Assembly: GCA_008508345.1 (NCBI GenBank)
Contig: QNGE01003758.1
Span: forward strand, 1 to 64,000
Reading direction: 5' to 3'
Length of the DNA: 64,000 nucleotides
Origin: Paragonimus westermani
Lineage: Eukaryota > Platyhelminthes > Trematoda > Plagiorchiida > Troglotrematidae
This document shows positions 1 through 12,492 of this stretch, piece after piece (position 1 is the first letter of the stretch; every line of letters begins with the position of its first letter). A model generated the notes under the pieces. That model saw nothing but the letters and a program-made list of their open reading frames with translations, searched no databases and had not been told where the DNA came from. The position numbers and the translations under genes are program-made.

Positions 1-760
1 GAACATCATTGCGTATGCAGACAACAGTATGAATGCGTCGCGCGACTTCTGGCTTAAATGCCAGTCACGGTTGTTGCACTCATTTACTCAACGGTCAACC
101 TAATTGATTGATGGTAGCATCAGATAAAGGTGCGGAGGATTGATATGTGAACAATATTACGTTCACATAGTTGAATATATAGTCGTCAACTTCGTAGGCT
201 TTGCATTCTCTATGATCTTCCGTTTTACATTTCCCAATTGAATGTCACAAAACTGTCAGAGTAGATTTGTGTTTCACATTATGTTAAACATAGTCTGTGT
301 AAGTGATAAAATAATTGATGTTGTTCATGATGTGTGCTGTTTACTGCCCAGCCTTGAGATTGACGACAAAAATATCACGTCATCAACGTGTGCAAATGTT
401 GGCAAACTATATGCCAGCTAAAAGCAGGTCCCAAAGCGCAAATGACCAATTCACTGTGAGAAGAACGTAGATGCAAGATGCATGTGCAAACAGCACGGAC
501 GTTGTATTGAAATCGGTCATTTGACCCCAAACTCGCCAAGGCTATTTTGCACTGTTGCATACTCAAATTCACGTTCAATTGAAAATGGCTGAATGTAAAT
601 GATATTATATGGTGGAATACTAGAATTAAGAAGTGAAGTTTCGTGTGGTACTACTCAGGTAATACGGAATATGTGCAGTCACTTCGCGATGGGGGTCTCT
701 TCCGAAATCCACATTGGTGTACCTGTTGACTTGGAATCTTCGAAACACTACAGACGGACA
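1..760 (+). repeat. Left terminal inverted repeat (760 bp)
   Basis: This is the left arm of the snapback element. It is complementary to 3630-4389 up to base 760, where identity stops abruptly. A 67-codon ORF appears in both arms (375-578 minus, 3812-4015 plus), but only because the DNA is duplicated. Confidence 0.9.
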
Positions 761-3629
761 GTTGTTATGTGGGAGATGTATTTTGCTGACAAACTTCGTC
801 AAACTAAGTTTTGTCAAAACTCGATTCTACTGACTGATTGAAGACCCATTTTTAATGTGATGACTACAGCTAAACATGACAAATCCATAATTCATAAAGA
901 AAACAATTATGTTGTTGTCAGTCGTATTTATTCAAGTAAACGATCTTATGGTGGACTTTTTCAATTGTGGACTGTCATAGCGTCCAGATTAGACTGTGGA
1001 GTGTTTATTTCCAGATAACGCTTGAAATTATTTGAGCCGCGAGAATTCTGGAAACCATTTGGCAGCGTCATCGTTACTGTGCATGAGAATGCTCAGGCGA
1101 TCGTAAAGTTAGGAACACCAGTAGCACTTCACGTAGTGCTGTGAGCTTTTCATTTTAAGAAACCCATCAAAGTAAGTCTGATGGATGACGGCTTTTTCAA
1201 TAACAACAATGATGTGCATTGAAAGCTCCAGTTAATCGTTACCGCCTGCGAGCATCCGATTAACTGCTGTATAAATCAATAGTGATATCAGTTTTGGTGA
1301 TGCGGTGTTTTGTACCTGAACCCGTGGGATCTGGCAATACGACAGACGTAGAATTCACCGCAAAACAACACAAAATGTTCTACTTGTTGAATTTTGGAAA
1401 CCCGCAAGACATCGAAGTCATTTTGCTCATGGCAGTCCAAACGAGTCGCTTCGTTCTAATGGTATTAAGTCTGCTAGCAACGGTAGATAAAATTTTTGAC
1501 GGAAATGTGGCTAATCTATGATCCCTAAGACGCTTGCTTTTGGTTTTTACTACTCGATCCACGCAAAAATGCATGACGAAATATTTCACTTGTGTCAATG
1601 TGTGCTATTTTTAAGTGCCCAGGACACATAACAATGTATGACAGTAAAGGCCACTCAGATTGGCTGCAATAAGTTTTCCGCTAAATGCCGCTGCTTAACA
1701 TGATTAACACGACAGCGTAAACTTGAAGATAGCGCGCCCTCCTTGTTGAGTGAAAACACTTCACGTTGAAGTAGCGAACGGGAATCACACCGACGTAATA
1801 AGTGAATATCATCAAACAACTACTTAGCAAGCTTTGTAAGGTAAAGTCTATGTAACTTGTAAGGCGAGATCAGTTTAGTTAATAAATTCTGGCTTGTGGT
1901 GCATCAGCACATATTCGCTTGACTTAATGATATTTTCCGTAAAGAAATAAGGCAACATTACATAATAGAACTGAGTGAGAGTTCAACACGTTTTGCGACA
2001 ACAATTTCGACTGTTTTCCCTCGACACACTGAGATGTGTCGTGAACCAATTCCCACAAGGAAATTCTGGAAAATAGAAGCATTGGAGCGTACTACGACCC
2101 AGTAGCTGTAGCTGTACGTGGTCGTACAGGAAGCACAAGTTTGGGTCAGTCCACAAACCAATTCGTAGGAAGTACGTGCAAATAACATTGCACCTAGTTA
2201 ACGTCCGACTTGCACAAGTTGCCACTTGGAACATGGGTCATGCAGCGCGGATTATTCTGTCTATCCACTATAAACGTCTCGAAATGGGGAATTGGGTGGA
2301 TCAGCTCACCAAGTCAGTAAGAAACATGAACAGTTTGCAAGTTGTAGCGCTGCTGCATTACTCTAAATTAGGCAGACGAACATACACTCCAGCCACTTCA
2401 ACAGCATTATAGCGTTTTTTCCCGCCATCGTTGACGATGATTTATTCGAAGTAATGTAAGCGCATCTATCCCAGCTGCACCTCATCGGTTTCGAGATCCG
2501 GAAATTTTCCAAAGATGTAAAAACGAAAAACGTAAGGCACGTGTGCAATACGTTTGGCTCTATGGTTTGTACATGCACATGTATATGCCAAGCATACCGT
2601 GGTGTTTCATTGAAGGAACTTGTGTAAAAGTGTTCCGCAGACGCAAATGGTTTCCCGTTTTCAAACTGTTACCTTTTCGTTCCAGACGTTACCTGTGTTC
2701 CGAGCCATTCAAGCCTAATTGCGCACGTACTTCATTTCGTCTGCAGTGGATACCCTTCAAAATGCACCCTCCATAGTTTTAGTAAAACTGACAGATCCAA
2801 AGAGATGAGTAAGATGATTGGTAGACCTTCATATTTTTCAACTTTCCCGGGCTTTCGGTTAAGAGAAAAATGCACACACTGGAAAGGTCTACTTGTCGTA
2901 TTTAATGGGGTTGTTGAGAGCAATAATGAACCATATGACATACTTTGCCTGCACTTCTCATAACCCTGGTTTCAGTGTTGCAAGCGGAGGGCGATAAAAT
3001 TGAACCAGAGTAAAACCGTGTAGCAGGTGACCATTCACGAGGCACGTTTTCTCTGCCTCTTGCTTTTGGAAGGTGGTCAAATCAATGGTGACAAATGGCA
3101 GGGGATAAAAGTGCTCAATTAAGGGAGAATTCGACAGAAACGAAACATCTTTAAACAGAATTCAGATGTTAAGGCATCATCATATAAGACCTCAGGTTTT
3201 AAGGACATTGTCCACCCTCTCTGTTTGCTCGGACTATCTTCGGTTGTAAAATAACTTTTCCATATGTGGCGACTTGTAAAAGCGACAGCTCGAGAGCCAT
3301 TAGGGGACTAAGGAAATTCTATGATGTTTGACTTGATATCTATTCGATGTTGCATTGTTTGTCATGAAATAAGTCACAAACTTCCAAGGCATAAGCATTG
3401 CTCCATTCAGGCAGAGGCTACATTTCGGATCTGACCAATCACTCAGGTGATATTCTACCAGTTGGGAATGACAACTTGAGCTGGCTAGGGAATATATTTA
3501 ATCATATGGTTTATAGGTAATTCAAGATTCCACTTCTAGAAAGTGGGGTTAACTGAACGGCCGAATATGAATTACGCGAGGCTCTCCGACAGCTCCTCCG
3601 ATGTAGCACTTTTGGATGAAAATGGATGT

Positions 3630-4389
3630 TGTCCGTGTGTAGTGTTTCGAAGATTCCAAGTCAACAGGTACACCAATGTGGATTTCGGAAGAGACCCCCA
3701 TCGCGAAGTGACTGCACATATTCCGTATTACCTGAGTAGTACCACACGAAACTTCACTTCTTAATTCTAGTATTCCACCATATAATATCATTTACATTCA
3801 GCCATTTTCAATTGAACGTGAATTTGAGTATGCAACAGTGCAAAATAGCCTTGGCGAGTTTGGGGTCAAATGACCGATTTCAATACAACGTCCGTGCTGT
3901 TTGCACATGCATCTTGCATCTACGTTCTTCTCACAGTGAATTGGTCATTTGCGCTTTGGGACCTGCTTTTAGCTGGCATATAGTTTGCCAACATTTGCAC
4001 ACGTTGATGACGTGATATTTTTGTCGTCAATCTCAAGGCTGGGCAGTAAACAGCACACATCATGAACAACATCAATTATTTTATCACTTACACAGACTAT
4101 GTTTAACATAATGTGAAACACAAATCTACTCTGACAGTTTTGTGACATTCAATTGGGAAATGTAAAACGGAAGATCATAGAGAATGCAAAGCCTACGAAG
4201 TTGACGACTATATATTCAACTATGTGAACGTAATATTGTTCACATATCAATCCTCCGCACCTTTATCTGATGCTACCATCAATCAATTAGGTTGACCGTT
4301 GAGTAAATGAGTGCAACAACCGTGACTGGCATTTAAGCCAGAAGTCGCGCGACGCATTCATACTGTTGTCTGCATACGCAATGATGTTC
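3630..4389 (-). repeat. Right terminal inverted repeat (760 bp)
   Basis: This is the right arm of the snapback element, the reverse complement of 1-760. It directly abuts the tandem array that begins near 4420, so the element sits at or inside the edge of that array. Confidence 0.9.
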
Positions 4390-4419
4390 AACTTGAAAAA
4401 CTACTTTATTAAACTAGTT

Positions 4420-7160
4420 CGATCGTCTCGAGAGCAGACACAGTAACTGTCTTGTTTACTCCAATCGATATCCCCGCGATTAGCACTTCCCAGACTGTTC
4501 GAGATCGATGATGTCATCATACCTTCGAGGTGATTTATCAGATAAATGATGCGTAGTCGCAGATTTGGATCATTCTCAAGTTGACCATCACTCATATTTG
4601 ATCGCAGGCGTTTGCATTCAGATGGAATCTATCGAACGAATGCTGCTGATTCAAATTTCCTCCCAATTAAGCTGATCAATATAACATATCCTTGCCGTCC
4701 CTGGGATCTCAACTCTGGCTATTCGACTCATCGGGCAACCGTAATCACGACTGCGACGTTCACCTCAAATTAGGCGATATTTCACATTACTGATGAGTAG
4801 TCTCGGATTCAGTTTATTTTCAAGTTGACCACCAGCCACATTTGATCGCAGCATTCGCATTCAGATAGATTCTCCAGCCCGCCTCTTTCGGACAGAAACA
4901 GCAGACTCGAGTTTCGCTCTCATTACAGCTCGTCACTAGTGCATATCCTTGCAACGGACGAGATTTCAACTACGGCCATCCGACTCACCGAGCGACCGTG
5001 TTCACCACTGCGCCATTCACCTCACATTACGCACGACCGAATCACCAAATCTGAACGCTCGACTACTCTCGCTTGTGAGCAATGAGCAGGCTGCACGATT
5101 GTCTCGAGAGCAGACACAGTAACTGTCCTCTCAACGTCAATCGATATCCTCGCGTTTCGCATTTCCATGACAGGACGAGATCACTGAGATCATTAAACCC
5201 GTGAGGCGATATTTCAGATTTCTGATGAGTCGTCGCGGATTCGGTTCATTTTCAAGTTGACCAACACTCACACTTGATCACAGCGTTCGCATTCAGATAG
5301 ACTCTCCAGCCAGCCTCTTCCGAACAGAAGCACCAAACTCGAGTTCCGCCCTGATCACAGCTCGTCACTAGTGCATATCCTTGCCACGGCCGGGATTTCA
5401 ACTCGGGCCAATCGACTCATCGGGCAACCGTGTTCACCGATGTGCCATCCACCTCACATCAAGCAATGCCGAATCATGAAAATCAGAACGCTCGACCACT
5501 CTCGCATGTGAGCATTGATCAGGTTGCACGATCCTTTCGAGAGAAGACACAATGAATGACTTGCGAACTACAATCAATAACCCCGCGATTTGCACGTCTC
5601 AGACAGGTCGAGATCACTGAGCTCAAAAAACCTGTGAGGCTATACTTCAGATTAATGCTGAGTAGTCTCGGATTCGGTGTATTTTCAAGTTGACCATCAC
5701 TCACATTTGATCGCAGCGTTCGCATTCAGATAGACACTCAGCCAGCCAATTTGAAACAGAAGCACCAGACTCGAGTTTCGCTCAAATGACAACTAATCAC
5801 TAGTGCATATCCTTGACACGGCCGTGATTTCAACTACGGCCATCCGACTCATCGGGCAACCGTGTTCACACCTGCGTCATTCACCTCACATTAGGCACCA
5901 CCAAATCATCAAATCTGAACACTAGACCACTCTCGCTCGCGACTAATTATCAGGTTGAACCATCATTCACGGAGCAAAAACAGTAACTGTCGTGTTAACT
6001 CCAATCGATAACCTCGCTATAAGCACTTCTCAGACAGGTCGTTATCGCAGATCTCATTGAACCTGTGAGGCGCAAATCCAGATCGCTGGTGAGTAGTCGC
6101 GGATTCGGTTTATTCTCAATTTGCTCATCACTCGATCGCAACGTTCGTATTCAGATAGACTCTCCAGCCAACCTCTTTCGAACAGAAGCAACAGACTCGA
6201 GTTTTGCTCTGATTACAGCTCGTCACCAGTGCATATCCTTGCCACGGCCGGAATTGCAACTCCGGCCATCCGACTCATCGGTCAACCGTGTTTACCACTG
6301 CGCCATTCACCTCACATTAGGCACGCCGATCCATCGAAACTCATTGGTCGAACACTGTCGCTTGTGAGCAATCATCAGCTTGAACGGTCGTTTCGTCAAT
6401 CGGTAACCCCACGATTAGCACTTTTCAGAAATGTCGAGATCACAGAACTCATTGAACCCTTGAAGCTCTATTCCAGATTGCTGATGAGTAGTCGCGGATT
6501 CGGTATATTATCAAGTTGACCATCACTCACATTTGATCGCATCGTTCGCGTGCAGATAGACTCACAGCCAGCATCTTTCGAAAAGAAGCACCTGACTCGA
6601 GTTTTTAGTGGATCTATGCAGTATATGGAATCTTAGGTGTGAATACAGTGTTGAGATCTGATGAAAATTAAAACAGTTAACTCCCAATAGTTCGTGGAGG
6701 CACGTTGGTTTAGTTTTCCAATACAACAAATGGGGATTCTCACTGATACTACTTGTCGTGTGTCTTCCAGATAGTCTCGATGTCACGACCGAGATAATTC
6801 CAACGACAGATAAATAAATAATTTGCCGAACTAAACGGTTGATTCCGCCGAATTCTAACTCTTCCAAAGATGTGTACACCACCGACCCTGAACGCGAACA
6901 GCAAGAAGTACTCGCGAAATAGGAAGAGTAATTTGAAAATTAATTGATTATTCTGTGTGCCAATTAAACATGTTCAAAAATCACGTGTAGACGCGAAGTT
7001 AAAAAACATGAAGAGGCATTAATAAAAATGTGATAAATGAAAAAGAAAATAGTGTACAAGACGCTCAACTATTCCTTATGATTACAGTTCGTCATTAGTG
7101 CATATCCTAGCCACGGCCGGCATTTCAACTCCGGCCATCCGACTCACCGGGCAAATGTAA
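4420..7160 (-). repeat. Tandem array of ~430-bp units with tRNA-like (SINE-head) modules
   Basis: The marker GCGTTCGCATTCAGATAG, with variants, recurs at about 4604, 4845, 5275, 5707, 6134 and 6533, giving spacings near 430 bp with two shortened units. On the minus strand each unit carries a module like a tRNA gene. A perfect A-box TGGCGCAGTGG occurs at 5005-5015 and 6295-6305. About 33 bases further on is AGTTGAAATCC, one base from the B-box consensus, followed by a GC-rich T-arm-like stem. Six modules can be seen (near 4.71-4.77, 4.96-5.02, 5.39-5.45, 5.82-5.89, 6.25-6.31 and 7.12-7.15 kb). A/B boxes are the internal RNA polymerase III promoter of tRNA-derived SINEs. Whether this is a SINE turned satellite or a SINE captured by a satellite is not decided by the sequence. 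Confidence 0.7.
6606..7078. other. Unique insert inside the last tandem unit, with a possible coding exon
   Basis: The sixth tandem unit stops after CTCGAGTTTT and resumes at GATTACAGTTCGTC. The ~470 bp between are absent from the other units. On the minus strand, 6744-6887 is an open 144-base stretch bounded by an acceptor-like TTCAG and a donor-like GTGAGA, phase 1 on both sides, encoding a hydrophobic run (QIIYLSVVGIISVVTS). This could be a captured exon or chance; I recognise no family. Confidence 0.35.
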
Positions 7161-9740
7161 AACATGCCATTTTGGAGCACTTAACCGAGCCTTTTTGGAA
7201 GACCCTTTCCCAAGTGCTTCATGTGGTCATAGCAATTCGATTCAGGTAGACTCAGGTGAAGCACGAGATAAGTGCCTTCACTGAATCAGTCAACACTGTG
7301 AGGTCATATTTACTAGGTTACTAGAGATGTTCAAGTAATGATTTCCAATATACAATGGGTTGCGGAGAAGCCACACACTCGAATCAAGCCGGTCTACGAC
7401 AAGTGTGCGCAAACGTTTGAAAAGCGTTCGGTGGAACTGGGTCCGACAGGGATCCGAGAAAAACTGGTAGAAATGGGCTAGATATGCAACATTTAATGGA
7501 CGTTTCCAAACAAATGATAGAAAACGAACTGGTGAAAATAAGGCATTTCCGGTTTTTGGATGTTGGAGGATCTAGCCGTCTTAATCCGACTTTGGAAATG
7601 AGTTACTCAACAACAGGCGACACGGACGCACACTGTGACGACTACTTTTAACCTTTTAAGAACGCCTTTGCAAGTTACACAGGAATTGTCTATCAACCTC
7701 ACCCAAAGCCTTCCGTACAGCGGAGTCGACAGATTGCGTGTTTTGAAACGCACGTCCCCGACATTTTTTTCTCCAAATGAGTCCAGAATTGCATAAGAAA
7801 GTCAAATCACTGCTCTGCGGTGGCTAAGAAAGCCATTTGATGGAGAAGGCATTAAAAAACAGACTACGATTATGGATCGTTGACATATTAAGAAGTCACG
7901 TGATCTTTCGTGCAATGAAGAATCTCGCAGAGTATCGGGGGATGATTGTAAAATGGCGAGTGAAGCACTGAAGAATTTCGAAAACGGGAGAGCAAATGAA
8001 AAGTGTGGCACAGAAAACTAACACTGATTTGATGAAGCATATGAAAAGAACACACCAAATCTTGTCCACGCAAAATCTAGATAGTGTATATTCATGGAAC
8101 AACATATCCGTACTATATACACATTACGAAGTAACCGGGATACAAGCACATTTCAAACGGACGCTATGGCACGGTCTTATCAAATATTCAGAAATCCTGT
8201 TAATCTGTTCTGATAACCCTCGACCACGACTCACCAGTGTGGCCGAAACTACCAACGGTTCAGTCAGTCTAATAAGTGGTAACACAAGCTTACACAATCA
8301 GTTGCAAACAATGGTCAAAAGGATACCAACAGAAACACTACAGACACAATTCGAACTGCAAACTGAATAAAGACAAAAAAGAAAAGTACGGATAATATAC
8401 GATTTGACGCAAACTGGAATGGTCCTTTTTTCAATAAACAACACTGGCGCGACTTTGTCAAAATTAAAAATTCCCACTTTATCTTGGAAAGTGCCGACAA
8501 AGTACGTAATCGTTGCAGAAGATTTTTGTGAATATCAAATCAGAATTCCTCACAGGAAATAAACAGGTGGAATCTGCACTAGGCCGAGTTATGTCAGTTG
8601 TTATTTCCCAGTATAACTTCGATAGATCGAAGTGAAAACTTGGATTAGTTACCTATTGTAACTAGATCAACAGCCTACGGGCGCGTGGACAGATAATGGA
8701 ATAATGGTTAATGAAACTGCTGACAACGGAGCGACTGTCAACGGTAATGAACAACGGACTACGGAGTATACGAGACTGGCTTCTAGATTCCTGGCGAACT
8801 CGACCACTCAAGGCTAACGCATGAACACAGAAAAGACTGTCACCGGACGGAGCTCTTTTCATGTCACTTAGTCCGAAGACAGCATGCCCACAACCTCGTC
8901 CATATATTATAGAGTTGTGGCTAGCAACACGCAAAAGTCAAGAGAATGGACCAGACCGAAGTTCAGTCAGTGCAGGGTAGGCGTGTAGTCGGGATGACAA
9001 CAACAGTTGTCACAGTGGCTGAGGACGCTCGAGAAGACTGGAGAAGTACGTGACTCTGGTAATGGTGAAGATCACTCACAAGCGTACTTTACTGGTATTT
9101 TTGTCGCCCAATGTTCTCGGAGAACTAGTAAATTTGGCGACATTATCATTGGCAGGTATCCGGATTACAAGGATGTTAAAAGTAAGCGAAACCAGCTAGC
9201 TCACTTAGCCTTTGAAGTAAGAACACTCATGTCAAATGTTGCAGCATCCTGTGAACACAGGCAGACCGAAATGAACTAGGATTCAACAAGCTTGCGGACA
9301 GTGTAACCGACATACTTTCCAGGAATACACAGCGAGATTCTACAGTGATCACTTCAGAAATGCCAATACAATAGCTATGGATCTGTCACGGTGTTTTGAC
9401 TCAAGTCGCATCTCACAGTGACGGTGGAACAGATAATCCCGGAAGATGGAATTTACCAAAAGACGAAGTCGAACAAAAGAACCATATGCTAGGAACGCAA
9501 ATGCACCGTAAACTACGTTGAACTGCCGTTTCGGGAAGTGTTTCTACCTAGTGACCTAAGCAACCGCGAAGACCCAAACCTGGTAGACATCTATCCACTT
9601 TGTCCAAATTAATAATCCGAATCTTACTGATTCATGGCCACGGCGTCGTTTGACCACAGGCGATCACTGTTTCCCAGGAAATGGTAGCATTCATCATAAA
9701 CAGTTATCCTCACCAGGATCGATGTGTTGTTGTCACAGTA
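7161..9740. other. No recognisable gene
   Basis: Only short ORFs are present (for example 7996-8370 plus, 124 codons; 9007-9279 plus, 90 codons), with no domain I recognise and no convincing splice structure. It is probably old repeat or intergenic DNA. Confidence 0.4.
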
Positions 9741-9746
9741 CCCTTC

Positions 9747-10030
9747 TAGGGGGGAGCTGTGTGGGGGCCTGAATATTCCACTGGCCTACCTGCGGTATGA
9801 TGTGTAAAATAGTTCCAAAACTCATAGTTGTACATTGTACTTAGGCAATTATGAAAGCATGCATGATATATGCTTTCCGATTGTTTATCTGTATATCATA
9901 TGACGGTGGCGCATACCCGAAAGACGCACGCGTCATATTCTTTCGCTTTACTCGCTCATTGACGGCCGGTCTCTGGCCTCTCTAGCAAATACGCGTGTCG
10001 GTACTGTTTATAGCGCTATCAGAGGCCACT
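9747..10030 (+). other. Possible solo or 3' LTR remnant
   Basis: A purine tract (TAGGGGGGAG, 9747-9756) is followed directly by TGTGTGGGGG. That is the arrangement of a polypurine tract and an LTR 5' end. No partner LTR, primer site or pol sequence was found nearby, so this is a weak call on local pattern only. The 500 bases after it (10031-10569) hold no gene I recognise. Confidence 0.2.
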
Positions 10031-10569
10031 TGTACATTTCGTCGAATGAAGATTTGGTCTCCCTCCTCAACGTTTCTCTGTTCCCGCGTCCGATAATTGC
10101 GTTCCTGGGTCAAAGGCGACTTGGTGCCATGAGCATCAAAATAGAACCGAAAACCTTGATTGCTGAGAAAATACATCTGGAAAGGCAAGAACGCCTAAAA
10201 TTTCATACTCCAAAACAGCGCACATACACGGCAATAGTCGCGACATAGTAAGATGCACGAAATTGGCACTATTATTCCATCGGTAGATAGAATGACACAT
10301 GAGAAAAACGAGGAAACTTGATGTAAAACAACCATCTGTTTAAAATGTGCTATAACTGATGAATGACCGATTAGGGGTAAGTAACCACCGGATGCGCGGA
10401 ACGAAGACGACGACAACAACGAAGAGAATGGAAATAACTATTTGAAAGCGCTGAGCGTCCAGCAATTCCTTCTGAACAAGCCATGCATGCCACTGTTAAA
10501 CGGGCTAGAGGCAATTTGCAACACGCTGATTAAGGTTCTCACCGTTTCAAGGTTATCGGCCGTGGATTA

Positions 10570-11290
10570 AACAACCTGAATTTCAAGTAGTCCCACAAAA
10601 AGGAAGTCATCGAAGTCAAGTCGAGAGATCGAGGAGACCAATCAATTTTGCTATAGTTACCAATCCAACGACCAGGGAAATGTTTATTCAACCAATCCCG
10701 GAAAATGTTTGCTCAATGAGGTAGAATGCTATCATGATGGAAGAACATGCGATTCCGTACAACAGGTGACAGTGTGTCTAAATAAGGTTTGAGGACCTTG
10801 GAAAACTCTTTCAGATAGATTTTTACATTGAAACTGCCATCGGAAATTTATGGCCCTACCACTGTTCGACTATGAATACCACACCAAACAAGAGCCTTCA
10901 AATTGTACTGATAACGGTCGTCCACCGCAACTTGCGTTTTACGCCAACAATGTTTCACTGATTTGTGATGGGTGATAACATCGTGAAGATGGAACACAGC
11001 TTTATAGCTGAACAGCATATCATCAGGAAACGTGAATGACTCGGCCAACTTTCACTGAAACCATTTGCAATAGGCAACGCGCTGAGCTCGGTCTTCGTCA
11101 GAAGTGCGTTGATTTTTTTCTAGCTTTGTACGCTGCTAGCTGTCTCCGGAAAGCAGACCAACCAAACTGCCTCGGCTGAAGTCAAAGTGGGCAGCCGATT
11201 CCTGGTTAATCAGGTGTGGATTCTCACGAATTACTCCGAGTATGACGAAAGTGATCTCACGATCCTTTGGTCGCACACTGGCTTTTTGGG
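10570..11290 (-). pseudogene. Decayed mariner/IS630-superfamily transposase
   Basis: Read on the minus strand, several frames together give the family's landmarks in order. First is an N-terminal helix-turn-helix-like part (IRENPHLINQESAAHF), then a block ending VWCGI, then FHHDSILPH (the second-aspartate motif, normally QQDGAPPH), then FPGRWIG, SPRSLDL and FLWDYLK. These are characteristic of the Tc1/mariner-like transposases of invertebrates that often carry a DUF4817-type helix-turn-helix. The first catalytic Asp is replaced (SYKAVF where SDEA is expected). The last acidic position in the TPLDFFLW-type motif is also lost (TSMTSFLW). Several stops interrupt the frame (for example about 10856). 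TIRs were not identified. It is non-functional. Confidence 0.65.
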
Positions 11291-12145
11291 AAGCAGCAGA
11301 ACCAGTTCCGTGGAACCTTTCCAGCAGGCGTAAATAGGCTGTAGACGACAGTTTCGGTCAGGTCGGATGCCTGCGGTTAAATTCGGTGCAGGCCTGCAAG
11401 GCACCTAAACCGTCTAAGCAGAAATCAACTATTTCTTTCCGTTCAAATCCCGTATAAATTGATTTATTCTCGTGCCAACAGTCTTCCCATAGTAATAAAA
11501 CCAGACAGTGATGTGTCGTGATTTACTTAAAAGCCACTCACTGAATCGGAAAATGATTGTCCTAATGACAGAAAACATGCTGTGAAATTTAGTGCGATAA
11601 ACCATATGAAAAGCAAAGGGGCGGTACATTAAACATGTGCACCAGAATGAAAGGATCTGATATAAGTGAAACGGGCAACGAAGATGCGTACGGTTGTGAC
11701 TTGAATTTGAGACGGCAAGGAGTTCGCATTTGATGACATGCAAAACACTGGGTCATAGGAGATTATCTGTTAGCTCAATCTAAATAAATATTGTTTGAAC
11801 AGAGATGGAGCTGGTCGTCATGTGACCAATTGTCTGTGTCAGTGCCACTGATTTTTCTGGAGCTGAGGTAACAGAGATCAACAATCGAAGGTGTCACTAA
11901 ATACGTCTTCGGGAACAAAATTAATTCATCAATTCATCTGTGTGTGAATGAGCCAGTAGGCTGTTGCACTTGCTCACTTCTTCAAAAAGATCTGTATGAT
12001 CTGTCTCTTCCGAGATAGCTGCACCCAGCTGAAGGCCACGTAAGATCCTCTACTCGCCACCCCGATCAAGCAGAAGTCAGGCGCGTGCAAGTGTGGCTAC
12101 AAGGCGTCCAAAGATGTAAGCGCACAGATAGCCACGGTGGAAAAA
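11291..12145. other. No recognisable gene
   Basis: The longest ORF is 11429-11743 minus (104 codons), with no family resemblance. The upstream part may include the terminal sequence of the neighbouring mariner remnant. Confidence 0.35.
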
Positions 12146-12281
12146 ACCCTGGATGATTTGTAAAATATTCGCACCAAATGTAGTACGAATGAAGTTGAAT
12201 AGTTTGGGCGTCGTGGTTAACAGTTTATTGATAAACAGATTGGGAATAACACAACGTTTCGGGCAATTTGTAATATTCTAC

Positions 12282-12312
12282 GTTTCAACCACCTCGGGTG
12301 GCCTTCCTCAAG
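12282..12312 (-). other. Conserved-looking hairpin followed by GAAAC (possible PLE 3' motif or degenerate hammerhead)
   Basis: On the minus strand, GGCCACC (12297-12303) pairs with GGTGGTT (12287-12293) across a 3-base loop. CTTGAGGA precedes it and GAAAC follows (12282-12286). From memory, hairpins of this type occur near PLE 3' ends, and PLEs can carry minimal hammerhead ribozymes. Here the expected CUGAUGA core is not intact, so an active ribozyme is unlikely. Confidence 0.3.
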
Positions 12313-12492
12313 AGTGTTGTAATCGATTACACACACTTATGCCTAGGCTGTGATGAAACGGCCACCACCCCCCAAGATGGCTAACAGAACTACGCCGCCA
12401 GTTACACAAACCCCCTCACTACTGAGGCTATTTTCCCAAGCTTCCCCTCGTGCACTTCTGTCTCTTTTTGCACCCAACCAAACGAAGAAGTA

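Larger units (their letters stand above)
1..4394. mobile_element. Snapback DNA element with 760-bp terminal inverted repeats, non-autonomous
   Basis: Bases 1-760 are the reverse complement of 3630-4389 (position i pairs with 4390-i), with one mismatch (753/3637) in what I compared. The ~2.87-kb centre (761-3629) has only short ORFs and no transposase I recognise. The right end reads TGATGTTCAACTT (to 4394). The same 13 bases end the MITE at 37162-37294, so the true terminus is probably AAGTTGAACATCA and the left end lies a few bases before the window. Long TIRs with an empty centre are typical of foldback or Mutator-like non-autonomous elements, but the superfamily is not shown. No target duplication can be read because the left flank is outside the window. 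The near-perfect arms suggest a recent insertion or arm conversion. Confidence 0.75.

Noticed and set aside
375..578. 67-codon ORF present identically at 3812-4015
   Set aside because: Explained by the inverted repeat arms; no independent evidence of coding.
6240..6312. Hammerhead-like GATGAGTC ... GAAA arrangement on the minus strand of the tandem units
   Set aside because: The core reads CCGATGA instead of CUGAUGA and the bases between do not form a proper stem II; A/B boxes explain the conserved bases better.
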